From positions 31,889 to 95,888 of the forward strand of contig JAJPIW010000102.1 of the NCBI GenBank assembly GCA_021324575.1: a DNA stretch of 64,000 bases, in the 5' to 3' direction. The notes below the pieces were generated by a model. That model worked only from the letters and a program-made list of their open reading frames with translations, was not told where the DNA came from and made no database searches. Made by a program: the position numbers and the translations under genes. This document shows, in pieces, positions 1 to 9,113 of the stretch; position 1 is the stretch's first letter, and each line of letters opens with the position of its first letter. The DNA comes from Intrasporangiaceae bacterium (lineage in GTDB: Bacteria; Actinomycetota; Actinomycetes; Actinomycetales; Dermatophilaceae).

Positions 1-2
1 GC

Positions 3-221
3 GTCGAGGGCCTGCGGGTCGTCGACGCCGGCTCGATGCCCTACGTCACCAACGGCAACATCTACGCACCAGTCGTCATGCTCGCCGAGAAAGCCGCCGA
101 CCTGGTCGCCGGCAACACGCCGCTCACGCCGAGCGACGCCCCGTGGTTCAACCTTCGCCAGGGCAGCCCGCTGTGGCCGCCGACCACCACCACACCGCCG
201 GCTACACGGCATACGGACTGA
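3..221 (+). CDS. betA: Choline dehydrogenase (GMC oxidoreductase), C-terminal fragment
   Basis: Only the last 72 residues lie in the window; the gene runs in from the left edge. The visible frame holds the GMC-oxidoreductase C-terminal signature ([15 protein letters not shown], then [14 protein letters not shown]), where a conserved Asn follows the active-site strand and the AEKAAD helix packs on FAD. Members of this family oxidise choline to betaine aldehyde. The betaine importer starts 14 nt after the stop, so choline oxidation and betaine uptake are probably one operon. A different GMC alcohol dehydrogenase is possible, but context favours choline dehydrogenase. Confidence 0.8.
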   Translation, partial: VEGLRVVDAGSMPYVTNGNIYAPVVMLAEKAADLVAGNTPLTPSDAPWFNLRQGSPLWPPTTTTPPATRHTD

Positions 222-235
222 TCGGAGCCCCCACC

Positions 236-1309
236 ATGCGCACCAGCGACGGCACCCCCGCCCTGCAGGTCCAGAACCTCTGGAAGGTCTTCGGCCCCAG
301 GGCCGAGCGCCTCATCGGCACCGCTGACCTCCAGCTCTCCCGCAAGGAGCTGCAGGCCAAGAGCGGCCATGTCATCGGAGTGCGCGACGTCTCCTTCGAC
401 GTGTCGCCCGGCGAGGTCTTCGTCGTCATGGGGCTGTCCGGATCTGGCAAGTCCACCCTCGTGCGCCTCATCACCCGCCTGATCGAGCCCACATCCGGCA
501 CCGTCGTGCTCAACGGCGAGGACATCACCAAGATGAACGACGACAGCCTCCGCGAGATCCGGCGCAAGAACGTCAGCATGGTGTTCCAGCACTTCGGCCT
601 CCTGCCTCACCGCAAGGTCATCGACAACGTGGCCTTCGGCCTGGAGGTCCGCGGGGAGGACAAGGGCGCCCGCCGCAACCGGGCCCAGGAGGTCGTCGAC
701 CTCGTGGGGCTGCAGGGCTATGAGAACAACTACCCCGACCAGCTTTCCGGCGGCATGCAACAGCGCGTCGGACTCGCCCGCGCCCTGGCCGCCGACCCCG
801 ACATCCTCATGTTCGACGAGCCGTTCTCAGCCCTCGACCCGCTCATCCGACGGGACATGCAGAACGAGGTCATCCGGTTGCATGAAGAGGTCGGCAAGAC
901 GATGGTCTTCATCACCCACGACCTGCAGGAGGCGCTCAAGCTGGGTGACCGGATCCTCATCATGCGGGACGGCGCCATCGTCCAGATCGGGCGCCCGGAC
1001 GAGGTCGTCGGAGCGCCGGCCGACGACTACGTCCGCGACTTCGTCAGCGAGGTCCCGAAGTCTCACGTCCTCACCCTCTCCTGGGTCATGCGCCCGCCGA
1101 GCGGCCCGGATGAAGGCGCCGGAGGGCCCACCCTCAAGGACTCCCAGATCGTGCGCGACGCAGCGCGAACCGTGCTGGAGCACCACGGGCCCTGTCGCGT
1201 CGTTGACGGTTCCGGGTCGGTGGTCGGTGTCGTCGACGAGCAGGACATCATGCGGGTCGTCGTCGCCGAGGATGAGTCCCCTGCAGCCGCGAACCAGGCA
1301 GCGTCATGA
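236..1309 (+). CDS. proV: Glycine betaine/proline ABC transporter ATP-binding protein
   Basis: ATPase subunit (357 aa) of an osmolyte/betaine importer of the ProV/OpuAA type. Walker A GLSGSGKS is at about residues 66-73, followed by the Q-loop ([12 protein letters not shown]), the signature LSGGMQQR and Walker [14 protein letters not shown]. The last ~80 residues form a CBS-like region ([21 protein letters not shown]), which in OpuA-type ATPases senses ionic strength. I chose the ATG at 236 because GGAG lies 9 nt upstream and homology begins there; an in-frame GTG at 143 would overlap betA. The stop overlaps the permease start by four bases (ATGA). Confidence 0.9.
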   Translation: MRTSDGTPALQVQNLWKVFGPRAERLIGTADLQLSRKELQAKSGHVIGVRDVSFDVSPGEVFVVMGLSGSGKSTLVRLITRLIEPTSGTVVLNGEDITKMNDDSLREIRRKNVSMVFQHFGLLPHRKVIDNVAFGLEVRGEDKGARRNRAQEVVDLVGLQGYENNYPDQLSGGMQQRVGLARALAADPDILMFDEPFSALDPLIRRDMQNEVIRLHEEVGKTMVFITHDLQEALKLGDRILIMRDGAIVQIGRPDEVVGAPADDYVRDFVSEVPKSHVLTLSWVMRPPSGPDEGAGGPTLKDSQIVRDAARTVLEHHGPCRVVDGSGSVVGVVDEQDIMRVVVAEDESPAAANQAAS

Positions 1310-3426
1310 GCCCTGTCACGGTCCAGGCTCCTCCCCCACGGCCCGGCGCCATCAAGGAGGAGCAGCCGTACATCGACCCGCAGAAGAAGCGGCACACCGG
1401 TAAGAGGCTGCTGGGGATCCTCGTCTTCTGGCTGGTCCTGTGGGTCGCTCTGCGTGGCAAGCAGACCCTGGCCGTCCCCAACGCGGACACCACGTCCTTC
1501 CAGGACTGGCTGACCCAGCTCAAGGTCACCTTCTCCAACATGGCCCAGACGAACTGGTTCTTCCACGGGGTCTTGGGGACCATTGCCGATGCCTTCAACT
1601 GGATGGTCGGCGGCCTCCAGGCGCACATCAGCAGCACAGCCCCGGGACAGTACCTCGGCTGGTTCGGCGTACTCGCCGTCGCGATGTGGATCGCGTACGC
1701 CGTTGCCGGCCGGCGCTCGACCATCCTCGTCGGCGTCGTCCTGCTCCTGCTCGGCCTCTTCGGGACCTGGCAGACCGGCATGGACACCCTCATCATCACG
1801 ATCGTCTCGGTCCTCATCTCGATGATCGTCGGCGTTCCCGTCGGCATCGCCATGGCCCGCAGTCGACGCACCTCCGCCATCGTCACGCCCATCCTGGACG
1901 TGATGCAGACCATGCCGTCCTTCGCCTACCTGTCCCCGGTAGCACTCTTCTTCGGGATCGGCCCGGCGACGTCGGTCGTCCTCACCCTGATCTACGCCCT
2001 GCCTCCCCTCGTCAGGATCACCGAGCACGGACTGCGCGCGGTCTCCCCGAACACGATCGAGGCCGGTCGCAGCCTCGGCGTGACCCGCAGCCAGCTGCTG
2101 CGCCAGATCGAGCTCCCGATGGCCAAGCGGACCATCGTCGTCGGCATCAACCAGTCGATGATGGCCGCTCTGTCGATGGCCACCATCGCCGCCCTCGTCA
2201 ACGGCCCGGGCCTCGGACAGCCGGTCGTGTCTGCCCTGCAGATCCTCAACGTCGGCCAGGCGTCGGTCGCCGGCCTCGGCATCGTGGCGATCGCCATCAT
2301 GCTCGACCGGACGACGACCGCGGCCAGCGAACGCACCGAGAAGTCGAGCTCGGGACGGGTGGGCAGCGTGGGCTATCCAGGGCTGTCTTCGAAGGTCATC
2401 ATCGAGCGGCTCCCACGGTGGGCCCACGAGGGCGCCGGCCGAGGTTCGGTGGGGCACCGACTCACTCCGGCGGGCCGGCGACTCCTGCTGGGCGTGCTTC
2501 TCGTCCCCGTCGTCATCGCGGCCGTCTACTCGACGAGGTATCTCCAGCTGGCCCAGTTCCCCGACCTCTCCGGCACGCCGCTGCTCAAGGAGCTGAGCGG
2601 AACCCCGCTCGCCGGCCACATCAACGACTTCACGGACGCCCTCGTCAACGCCATCCAAGGTCTGACCAACGCGTTCAAGAACACCATCACCTACGCGCTG
2701 CTCAACCCTTTGCAGTCGCTGCTGTCGAACCTGCCCTGGTGGGTCATGGCGGTCGTCCTGCTCGCGACGGCATACGTCCTGGGTGGCTGGCGACCCACCA
2801 TCACGACCGCGGTCTGTGAAGCGGTCATCCTGGCCGTGGGGCTGTGGAACGACACGATGACGACCCTGACGATGACCCTCGTGGCGACCCTTCTGGTCAT
2901 GATCATCGCCGTCGCCCTAGGTGTCGGCATGGGCCGAAGCAGACGCGTGGACACGCTCATCCGGCCGTTCCTGGACACCTTCCAGACGATCCCCGCCTTC
3001 GTCTACCTCGTGCCCGCCCTCGCACTCTTCGGCTCGAGCCGGTTCACCGCCATCGTCGCCGCGCTCATGTATGCCGTGCCGATCGCGACAAAACTGGTCG
3101 CAGACGGGATCCGTGGGGTCGCGCCCACGACGGTCGAGGCGATGCGCTCGACGGGCTGCACGCGCTGGCAGATGATCTCCAAGGTTCAGCTCCCGATGGC
3201 GCGCGAGTCCCTCGTCCTGTCGACCAACCAGGGCCTGCTCTACGTGCTGTCCATGGTCGTCATCGGCGGCATGGTCGGCGGCGGAAGCCTCGGCTACCTC
3301 ATCTACCAGGGCTTCTCACAGGACAACCTCTTCGGCAAGGGGCTCTGTGCCGGTATCGCCATCACGGCCCTCGGCATCATGCTCGACCGGATCGCCCGGC
3401 ACGCCGCCGAGCGCTACGGCCGGTGA
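1306..3426 (+). CDS. proW: Glycine betaine/proline ABC transporter permease, tandem-duplicated
   Basis: A 706-aa membrane protein containing two complete binding-protein-dependent permease domains in one chain. The first (about residues 160-340) carries an EAA-type loop, [29 protein letters not shown]; the second (about 510-700) carries the matching [29 protein letters not shown] loop, and each contacts one ATPase. A typical ProW is ~300-350 aa and works as a homodimer, so this is a fused heterodimer with diverged halves. It overlaps the ATPase gene by ATGA and is followed by the binding protein, giving a complete importer. Substrate specificity is inferred from the ATPase and binding protein. 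Confidence 0.88.
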   Translation: MSPVTVQAPPPRPGAIKEEQPYIDPQKKRHTGKRLLGILVFWLVLWVALRGKQTLAVPNADTTSFQDWLTQLKVTFSNMAQTNWFFHGVLGTIADAFNWMVGGLQAHISSTAPGQYLGWFGVLAVAMWIAYAVAGRRSTILVGVVLLLLGLFGTWQTGMDTLIITIVSVLISMIVGVPVGIAMARSRRTSAIVTPILDVMQTMPSFAYLSPVALFFGIGPATSVVLTLIYALPPLVRITEHGLRAVSPNTIEAGRSLGVTRSQLLRQIELPMAKRTIVVGINQSMMAALSMATIAALVNGPGLGQPVVSALQILNVGQASVAGLGIVAIAIMLDRTTTAASERTEKSSSGRVGSVGYPGLSSKVIIERLPRWAHEGAGRGSVGHRLTPAGRRLLLGVLLVPVVIAAVYSTRYLQLAQFPDLSGTPLLKELSGTPLAGHINDFTDALVNAIQGLTNAFKNTITYALLNPLQSLLSNLPWWVMAVVLLATAYVLGGWRPTITTAVCEAVILAVGLWNDTMTTLTMTLVATLLVMIIAVALGVGMGRSRRVDTLIRPFLDTFQTIPAFVYLVPALALFGSSRFTAIVAALMYAVPIATKLVADGIRGVAPTTVEAMRSTGCTRWQMISKVQLPMARESLVLSTNQGLLYVLSMVVIGGMVGGGSLGYLIYQGFSQDNLFGKGLCAGIAITALGIMLDRIARHAAERYGR

Positions 3427-3507
3427 CGCCGTCTTAGCGGTCGCCAGACAGCTGTGACACAAACAGGATTCCCCGCAGACCGTGCGGGGCATGAGGAAGG
3501 AAGCACC

Positions 3508-4479
3508 ATGGCACGAGGAAGCATCCGGCTGCTGCCGGTCTGCGCCGCCGCCACGCTCGCCCTCGGGCTCTCCGCGTGCGGTGGCGGCAACATCAACAGC
3601 GGGGGCGGCTCCGCCTCCGGCGGAGCGGCGAGCAAGTGCGGGAACTTCCGCATCGCCGTGAACCCGTGGACCGGCTACGTCGCCGACGCATATGTCGTCG
3701 GCTACGTCGCCAAAACCAAGCTCGGCTGCAACGTCTCCTACCAGAACGTCAAAGAGCAGGTTGGCTGGCAGGGCATGGCATCCGGGTCGATCGACACGAT
3801 TCTGGAGAACTGGGGTCACGCAGACCTGGTCAAGCAGTACATCACGGGCCAGAAGTCGGTCCAGGACGCCGGGATGACAGGCAACGAAGGAATCATCGGC
3901 TGGTACATCCCGCCGTGGATGGCCACCAAGTACCCGGACATCACGGACTGGAAGAACCTCAACAAGTACGCCAACCTGTTCAAGACGTCGGAGTCCGGCA
4001 GTCAGGGGCAGCTCCTCGACGGCGACCCGTCCTACGTGACGAACGACCAGGCGCTGGTGACGAACCTCAAGCTCAACTTCAAGGTTGTGGTCGGCGGCTC
4101 CGAGGCGTCGCTCATCGAGAGCTTCCGCAACGCCGAGAAGAACAAGACTCCGCTGCTGGCCTACTTCTACGAGCCGCAGTGGTTCTTCAGCGAGGTCAAG
4201 CTCGCCAAGGTGAACCTGCCTGCCTACACCGCGGGGTGTGACGCCGACGCCAAGAAGATCGCCTGCGACTACCCGCCCTACCACCTCAACAAGCTGATCT
4301 CGACGAAGTTCGCGAACGGCGGGTCCTCTGCGGTGGGCCTGGTGAAGGGCTTCACGTGGACCAACGAGGATCAGAACCTGGTCGCCGAGTACATCGCCAA
4401 GGACAACATGCAACCGGAGGCAGCGGCCAAGAAGTGGGTCGACGCCAACCCGGACAAGGTCGCGGCCTGGCTGAAGTAG
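3508..4479 (+). CDS. proX: Glycine betaine-binding lipoprotein of ABC transporter
   Basis: A 323-aa OpuAC-family binding protein. The start at 3508 has a strong Shine-Dalgarno (GAGGAAGG, 3493-3500). The N-terminus is a lipoprotein signal peptide with lipobox LSAC. A Gly/Ser linker leads to the mature domain, which has aromatic motifs expected for a quaternary-amine cage (NPWTGY, ENWGH, GWYIPPWM). As an anchored receptor it would deliver betaine to the double permease upstream. Proline betaine or choline are possible ligands; the downstream demethylation genes favour glycine betaine. A hairpin terminator follows 26 nt after the stop. Confidence 0.88.
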   Translation: MARGSIRLLPVCAAATLALGLSACGGGNINSGGGSASGGAASKCGNFRIAVNPWTGYVADAYVVGYVAKTKLGCNVSYQNVKEQVGWQGMASGSIDTILENWGHADLVKQYITGQKSVQDAGMTGNEGIIGWYIPPWMATKYPDITDWKNLNKYANLFKTSESGSQGQLLDGDPSYVTNDQALVTNLKLNFKVVVGGSEASLIESFRNAEKNKTPLLAYFYEPQWFFSEVKLAKVNLPAYTAGCDADAKKIACDYPPYHLNKLISTKFANGGSSAVGLVKGFTWTNEDQNLVAEYIAKDNMQPEAAAKKWVDANPDKVAAWLK

Positions 4480-4505
4480 CCCGGACGTCAGCACAGCACG
4501 ACACG

Positions 4506-4551
4506 GCGTATGCCGTGGGCTCGCCTCTCCCGGTGCGCCCACGGCATACGC
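4506..4551 (+). terminator. 15-bp hairpin made of an inverted GTATGCCG pair
   Basis: Arms 4506-4520 and 4537-4551 are perfect reverse complements around a 16-nt loop. Each arm contains the window's over-represented octamer (GTATGCCG at 4508, CGGCATAC at 4542). It follows the betaine-transporter operon and there is no T-tract, as usual for actinobacterial terminators. Confidence 0.7.
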
Positions 4552-4553
4552 AA

Positions 4554-4596
4554 CGTCTGCGTCGATGAGGGTTCCCACCGCAGCGCCACGCAGACG
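4554..4596 (+). repeat. 9-bp inverted repeat in the leader region of the dimethylglycine operon
   Basis: CGTCTGCGT (4554-4562) and ACGCAGACG (4588-4596) form a perfect stem around 25 nt, just after the terminator hairpin and before the likely promoter. It may extend the terminator or be an upstream regulatory site; the sequence alone does not decide. Confidence 0.4.
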
Positions 4597-4610
4597 CAAG
4601 GGACTCACGG

Positions 4611-4640
4611 TTGACACGGCATACCGAATCGGTTGATGCT
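4611..4640 (+). promoter_or_regulatory. Probable sigma-A-type promoter of the dmg-etfBA operon
   Basis: A consensus -35 TTGACA (4611-4616) is followed after 17-18 nt by TGATGC/GATGCT (4634-4640) as -10. It lies about 80 nt before the ATG at 4721 and upstream of two palindromic operator-like boxes. An octamer copy (CGGCATAC, 4617) abuts the -35. Confidence 0.5.
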
Positions 4641-4652
4641 TTGGTGTCACCA

Positions 4653-4688
4653 GTTGCGTAATTCGCGACACGTTGCGCATGACGCAAC
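4653..4688 (+). promoter_or_regulatory. Two tandem 17-bp palindromic operator-like boxes
   Basis: GTTGCG-N5-CGCGAC (4653-4669) and GTTGCG-N5-CGCAAC (4672-4688) have the same layout and are centred 19 bp apart, between promoter and ribosome binding site. The second is a perfect dyad and the first has one mismatch. This is what a dimeric repressor bound at two adjacent sites would need; the regulator is not identified in this window. Confidence 0.5.
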
Positions 4689-4720
4689 AGCCGCGTTCGA
4701 GAGATGAAAGAAGGGCCTCC

Positions 4721-7240
4721 ATGGCCGAGCTCCCCGCCACCGCCAAGTGCGTCGTCATCGGCGCCGGCATCGTCGGCAACTCCCTCGCCTACCACCTGGC
4801 CGAGCTGGGCTGGACCGACATCGTCCAGCTCGACAAGGGGCCGCTGCCCAACCCGGGCGGCTCGACGGGGCACGCGAGCAACTTCATCTTCCCGGTCGAC
4901 CACAACCGCGAGTTCGCCGACATCACCATGGACTCGGTGCGCCAGTACAAGGAGCTCGGCGTCTTCACCGAGTCCGGCGGCTTCGAAGTCGCGCGGACCG
5001 AGGAGCGGATGGAGGAGCTGCGCCGCCGGATGAGCAGCGCCAAGGCGTGGGGCATCCCGGCCGAGATCGTCGACCCGGACTTCGTCGTCGACAAGGTGCC
5101 GTTCCTCGACAAGGACGTCATCATCGGGGCGGCCTGGTTCCCCACCGTCGGCGTCGTCGACAGCCTGCGCGCCGGCACGATCATGCGCGAGCGGGCCCTC
5201 GACAAGGGCGCCCTGACCGTCGTCCCCAACACCGAGGTGACCGGCATGGTCGTCGAGGACGGCCGGATCAAGGCCGTCGAGACCAACCACGGGACGATCG
5301 AGGCCGAGACGGTCGTCATCTGCTGTGGCGTGTGGAGCCCCAAGGTCGCCGAGCTGGCCGGGGCCAAGATCCCGCTCACCCCGGCCGTCCACCAGATGAT
5401 CTCAGTCGGCCCCTGCCCCCAGCTCGTCGAGCGGCCCGGCGAGATCTCGTTCCCGATCGTCCGCGACATGGACACCCTCTGCTACGAGCGGCAGCACGGC
5501 TCGGACATGGAGGTCGGCTCCTACGCCCACCGCGCGATCCTGCACGACCCCGAGACGATCCCGACCATCGAGCAGGCCAAGCTCTCCCCCACCGAGCTGC
5601 CGTTCACCGACGAAGACTTCGACCCGCAGCTGGAGCAGGCGCTCGAGCTGATGCCGGAGCTGCTGGGCGCCGACGGCGCCGAGATCCGTTATGCCATCAA
5701 CGGACTGCTCTCCCTGACCCCCGACGGGTTCCCGATCCTCGGCGAGACTCCCGAGGTGAAGGGCCTGTGGTCCGCCGCCGCCGTCTGGATCAAGGAAGGT
5801 CCCGGCACGGCCCGCGCGGTCGCCGAGTGGATGACCCATGGCAACCCCGAGATCGACCTCGGCCACTCCGACATCGCCCGGTTCTACCCGCACCAGAAGA
5901 CCCGCGCCCACGTCAAGGCTCGGACCGGTGAGTCGTTCATCAAGACCTACGGGATCGTCCACCCCTCCGAGCAGTACACCTCCGGTCGTGACGTCCGGCT
6001 CGCCCCGATGCATGCATCCCAGCAGGATCTGGGGGCAGTGTTCTTCGAGACCGCCGGCTGGGAGCGCCCGCACTGGTACGAGTCCAACGCCGGGCTCGTC
6101 GAGAAGTTCGGCGATGCCGTCATGCCGCGCGACAACTTGTGGGACGCGCGCTGGTGGTCGCCCATCATCAACGCCGAGCACCTCCAGATGCGCGAGACGG
6201 CGGCCCTCGTCGACCTGTCGGCGTTCGCCATCTTCGACGTCATCGGGCCGGCCGCCCTGGACGCGGTGCAGCGGATCATCGTCGCCCAGGCCGACGTCCG
6301 GCCGGGCCGGGTCGTCTACACCCCGGTCCTCGACGACCGGGGCGTCTTCCGCTCCGACCTCACCGTCATGCGCCTCGGCAAGGACCACTTCCGGGTCGTC
6401 ACCGGCGGCGCGCACGGCCTGGCCGACAAGAAGTGGTTCAGCGACCGTATGCCGGAGGGCACCTCGGTCGTCGACCTCACCTCCGCGTTCACCACGATCG
6501 GTCTCTGGGGCCCCGCGGCATACGAGATCCTCGCCTCGGTGACCCGGAACGACGTCTCCAAGGAGGCCTTCCCGTTCGGCTCGTGCCGCGAGATCGAGGT
6601 CGGCAACCTGTCCGTCCTGGCCTCCCGGATCTCCTACGTCGGCGAGTTCGGCTGGGAGCTCTACACGCCGATGGAGGCCGGTGCTGCGCTCTGGGAGCGG
6701 CTGCTCGAGGCCGGCAAACCGCATGGGCTGGTCCCCGCCGGGATCGGGGTCTACGGGACGACTGGGCGCATCGAAAAGGGTTACCGCGCCTACGGATACG
6801 AGCTGGACACCGAGCGCACGCTCGCCGAGACCGGCATGGAGCGCAAGAAGCTCAAGGACGCCGACTTCATCGGCAAGGCGGCACTCGAGGCCCAGGCCGG
6901 CATTGCACCCGAGGCGGTTCTCTGCTCGCTCACTGTCGACGACCACACGTCCGCGTCCGGGGTGAAGCGGTACATGCTCGGTGGCGAGCCGATCGTCTCC
7001 AGGGAGGGCGGGCAGCTCACCGACGGTCATGGACACCACCCCTACGTCACGACGGCCGGGTCGGCGCCGTCGATCGGCAAGCACGTCCTCATGGCGTTCC
7101 TCCCGCCCGCGGAGGCGATCCTCGGCAACCAGCTCGCGGTGTCGTACATGGAGGAGCTCTACCCCGTGACCGTGGCTGCGGTCGACGCGACGCCGCTCTT
7201 CGACCCCGAGAACCTGCGGATCCGCGGGGTGAAGGCATGA
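4721..7240 (+). CDS. Dimethylglycine/sarcosine dehydrogenase-type FAD- and folate-dependent oxidoreductase
   Basis: An 839-aa two-part enzyme. The N-terminal DAO domain has a dinucleotide motif GAGIVG (about residues 14-19) and GGSTGHAS, whose His (about 51) matches the covalent-flavin histidine of dimethylglycine oxidase/dehydrogenase. The C-terminal half is a GcvT-like tetrahydrofolate domain, expected to capture formaldehyde as methylene-THF. Length and order match Arthrobacter dimethylglycine oxidase (~830 aa). The start at 4721 has GAAAGAAGGG upstream. The stop overlaps etfB by ATGA, so electrons probably go to ETF and the enzyme would be a dehydrogenase. Sarcosine is an alternative substrate. 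Confidence 0.82.
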   Translation: MAELPATAKCVVIGAGIVGNSLAYHLAELGWTDIVQLDKGPLPNPGGSTGHASNFIFPVDHNREFADITMDSVRQYKELGVFTESGGFEVARTEERMEELRRRMSSAKAWGIPAEIVDPDFVVDKVPFLDKDVIIGAAWFPTVGVVDSLRAGTIMRERALDKGALTVVPNTEVTGMVVEDGRIKAVETNHGTIEAETVVICCGVWSPKVAELAGAKIPLTPAVHQMISVGPCPQLVERPGEISFPIVRDMDTLCYERQHGSDMEVGSYAHRAILHDPETIPTIEQAKLSPTELPFTDEDFDPQLEQALELMPELLGADGAEIRYAINGLLSLTPDGFPILGETPEVKGLWSAAAVWIKEGPGTARAVAEWMTHGNPEIDLGHSDIARFYPHQKTRAHVKARTGESFIKTYGIVHPSEQYTSGRDVRLAPMHASQQDLGAVFFETAGWERPHWYESNAGLVEKFGDAVMPRDNLWDARWWSPIINAEHLQMRETAALVDLSAFAIFDVIGPAALDAVQRIIVAQADVRPGRVVYTPVLDDRGVFRSDLTVMRLGKDHFRVVTGGAHGLADKKWFSDRMPEGTSVVDLTSAFTTIGLWGPAAYEILASVTRNDVSKEAFPFGSCREIEVGNLSVLASRISYVGEFGWELYTPMEAGAALWERLLEAGKPHGLVPAGIGVYGTTGRIEKGYRAYGYELDTERTLAETGMERKKLKDADFIGKAALEAQAGIAPEAVLCSLTVDDHTSASGVKRYMLGGEPIVSREGGQLTDGHGHHPYVTTAGSAPSIGKHVLMAFLPPAEAILGNQLAVSYMEELYPVTVAAVDATPLFDPENLRIRGVKA

Positions 7241-8010
7241 CCAACGTCCTGGTCTGCGTCAAGCGGGTGCCGGACTCCTCCGGAGAGGTCACCCTCACCC
7301 CGGACGGCCTCGCTGTCGACGGCCGGTACTCCGGCTACACGATGAGCAACCACGAGGAGGCAGCCGTCGAGGTCGCGATCCAGGTCGCCGACGCGACGGG
7401 CGGAACGGTCACCGTCCTCACCCTCGGGACCGAGGACGCGGTCGAGCAGCTTCGCACCGCCCTCGCCGTCGGCGCCACCGATGGTGTCCTCATCGAGGCC
7501 GAGCCGGATGCGTTCGGTCCGGCTGACATCGCCTCGGCGATCGCGTCCGTATGCCGCGCGCGCGAGTCCGCGGGCACGGCATACGACCTCGTCCTGCTGG
7601 GCAACGACGCGGCAGACACCGGGGACTTCCAGGTCGGCATCCGCCTTGCGTACGCCCTGGACCGGCCCGTCGTCACCGGCATGCAGACCGTTGCGGTCCA
7701 AGGGGATCAGGCTGAGCTGCGCGGCGAAGGACCTGAGGGGACCGAGGTCTACGAGGTGCCGCTGCCGGCCGTGGTGACGATCCTCGAGGGGGGCGTATCG
7801 CCGCGCTATCCCTCCGTCATGGGCCGGATGAAGGCCAAGAAGGCACCCGTCGAGACGGTCACGCCGGACGCTCCGTCCGTCGGGTCGGGCCGGGTCGGGC
7901 TGTCCGTGCCGCCTCCGCCCGCCACCTCGGTCACCATTCTCGGCGAGGGCCCATCCGCGGCCTCCGCCGTCGTCGACACGTTGAAGCAGCTGGGAGTGGT
8001 GGGCCGATGA
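7237..8010 (+). CDS. etfB: Electron transfer flavoprotein beta subunit
   Basis: A 257-aa ETF beta chain beginning VLVCVKRVPDSSGEV, with the adenine-nucleotide-site region (LLGNDAADTGDFQVG) and the recognition-loop region GVSPRYPSVMGRMKAKK. It binds AMP and pairs with EtfA to accept electrons from a flavin dehydrogenase. It overlaps the dimethylglycine dehydrogenase gene upstream and etfA downstream by four bases each, so the three are translationally coupled. This points to an ETF dedicated to methyl-amine oxidation rather than the general fatty-acid ETF. Confidence 0.9.
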   Translation: MTNVLVCVKRVPDSSGEVTLTPDGLAVDGRYSGYTMSNHEEAAVEVAIQVADATGGTVTVLTLGTEDAVEQLRTALAVGATDGVLIEAEPDAFGPADIASAIASVCRARESAGTAYDLVLLGNDAADTGDFQVGIRLAYALDRPVVTGMQTVAVQGDQAELRGEGPEGTEVYEVPLPAVVTILEGGVSPRYPSVMGRMKAKKAPVETVTPDAPSVGSGRVGLSVPPPPATSVTILGEGPSAASAVVDTLKQLGVVGR

Positions 8011-8966
8011 GCACCCTTGTCCTCGTCGAGATCGAGGAGGGACGGGCTGCGCTCGTCTCCCGCGAGACCCTGACCTTCGCCCGCAGCCTCGGCGGCGAGG
8101 TCTCCGCGCTCGTCGTCGGCCCGGCGGAAGGACTGCCCGAAGCCGTCGTCGCAGACTGCGCCGAGCAGGGCGTCACGACCGTCTACACCGCGCCGACGGC
8201 ACCGAGCTCGTATGCCGCGGCTGCCTGGGCCACGATCATCGAGGCCGCCCTCGACGCGAGTGGAGCGACCAGCCTGCTCGCGGCAGGGACGCCACGGGGC
8301 AACGAGCTGCTCGCTCACGTCGCGACCCGCCGCGACGTCGCCATGGGCGCCAACGTGGTCTCGGTGTCGTCCGTGGAGCCGCTCCAGGTGGTCCGCCAGG
8401 TCGTCGGCGGTGCGGCGCTGGAGGACATGGCTCTTGGAGGCGACCTGCGAGTGTTCACGGTCGCCGGCCACGCGGTCGAGCCGGCCGCCGCCGAATCCGT
8501 AGGTGCTGCAACGGTTTCGCCGGTTGCGGTCGAGATCCCCGCTGGCGACCTCCGCGCCCGGCTGGTCCGGGTCGAGGGCCACGACAGTGGCGACACCTCT
8601 GGCCTGACCTCGGCCAAGGTCGTCGTCGGCGCCGGCCGCGGCGCAGGCGGGCCGGACGGCTTCGACGGCGTCATCGCCCTCGCCGACAAGCTGGGCGGCG
8701 CCCTCGGCGTCTCCCGCGTGGTCACGTCCCTCGGCTGGCGACCACACCACGAGCAGGTCGGCCAGACCGGGTCGCGGATCAGCCCCGACGTCTACATCCC
8801 GTGTGGCATCAGCGGGGCCATCCAACACTGGGCCGGCTGCGCCTCATCCAAGACGATCATCGCGATCAACACCGACCCCGACGCACCCATGGTCACCAAG
8901 GCGACGTATGCCGTGATCGGAGACATGCACGAGGTCGTCCCCGCCATCCTCGACGCCCTGGGCTGA
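8007..8966 (+). CDS. etfA: Electron transfer flavoprotein alpha subunit
   Basis: A 319-aa ETF alpha chain. The C-terminal FAD domain is clear: GWRPHHEQVGQTGSRISPDVY, then IPCGISGAIQHWAGC and AINTDPDAPMVTKATYAVIGDMHEVVP, the family signature for FAD binding. It would pass electrons from the coupled dehydrogenase to ETF:quinone oxidoreductase, which is not in this window. The start ATG overlaps the etfB stop. It ends the operon, and a 72-nt four-box palindromic element lies between it and the convergent toxin gene. Confidence 0.92.
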   Translation: MSTLVLVEIEEGRAALVSRETLTFARSLGGEVSALVVGPAEGLPEAVVADCAEQGVTTVYTAPTAPSSYAAAAWATIIEAALDASGATSLLAAGTPRGNELLAHVATRRDVAMGANVVSVSSVEPLQVVRQVVGGAALEDMALGGDLRVFTVAGHAVEPAAAESVGAATVSPVAVEIPAGDLRARLVRVEGHDSGDTSGLTSAKVVVGAGRGAGGPDGFDGVIALADKLGGALGVSRVVTSLGWRPHHEQVGQTGSRISPDVYIPCGISGAIQHWAGCASSKTIIAINTDPDAPMVTKATYAVIGDMHEVVPAILDALG

Positions 8967-9005
8967 CGCTTTCGCTGCGGCGCACCCACGTGGGCTGACG
9001 CGTCT

Positions 9006-9077
9006 GCGCCCCGGTGCACAGACGAACCGCCGGCGCACTCGTCGCTGCGCCGGTGGACGGCCTTTGCGCCATGGCGC
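9006..9077. repeat. 72-nt four-box palindromic element, copy A
   Basis: Four G+C-rich boxes with 8-nt spacers: GCGCCCCGGTGCA (9006-9018), CCGCCGGCGCA (9027-9037), TGCGCCGGTGG (9046-9056) and TGCGCCATGGCGC (9065-9077). The inner two form a near-perfect 11-bp stem around 8 nt. The same layout and spacing recur at 48265-48336. It lies between convergent etfA and the PIN toxin gene, where it may act as a terminator; no gene is seen in 8967-9113. Confidence 0.7.
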
Positions 9078-9113
9078 TGACGAGAACTGGAGCACGGACG
9101 ACCGTCGGCCGAC

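Noticed and set aside
62..760. Long minus-strand open frame opposite the betaine ATPase gene
   Set aside because: Antisense shadow of the proV frame in G+C-rich DNA; low-complexity His/Asp/Gly composition and no start context.
1063..2658. 531-codon minus-strand frame opposite proW
   Set aside because: Composition is Asp/Arg/His-rich as expected for the complement of a G+C-rich coding frame; proW on the other strand is unambiguous.
4480..4720. Glycine riboswitch before the dimethylglycine operon
   Set aside because: No tandem aptamer pattern could be recognised; the dyads fit DNA operators better.
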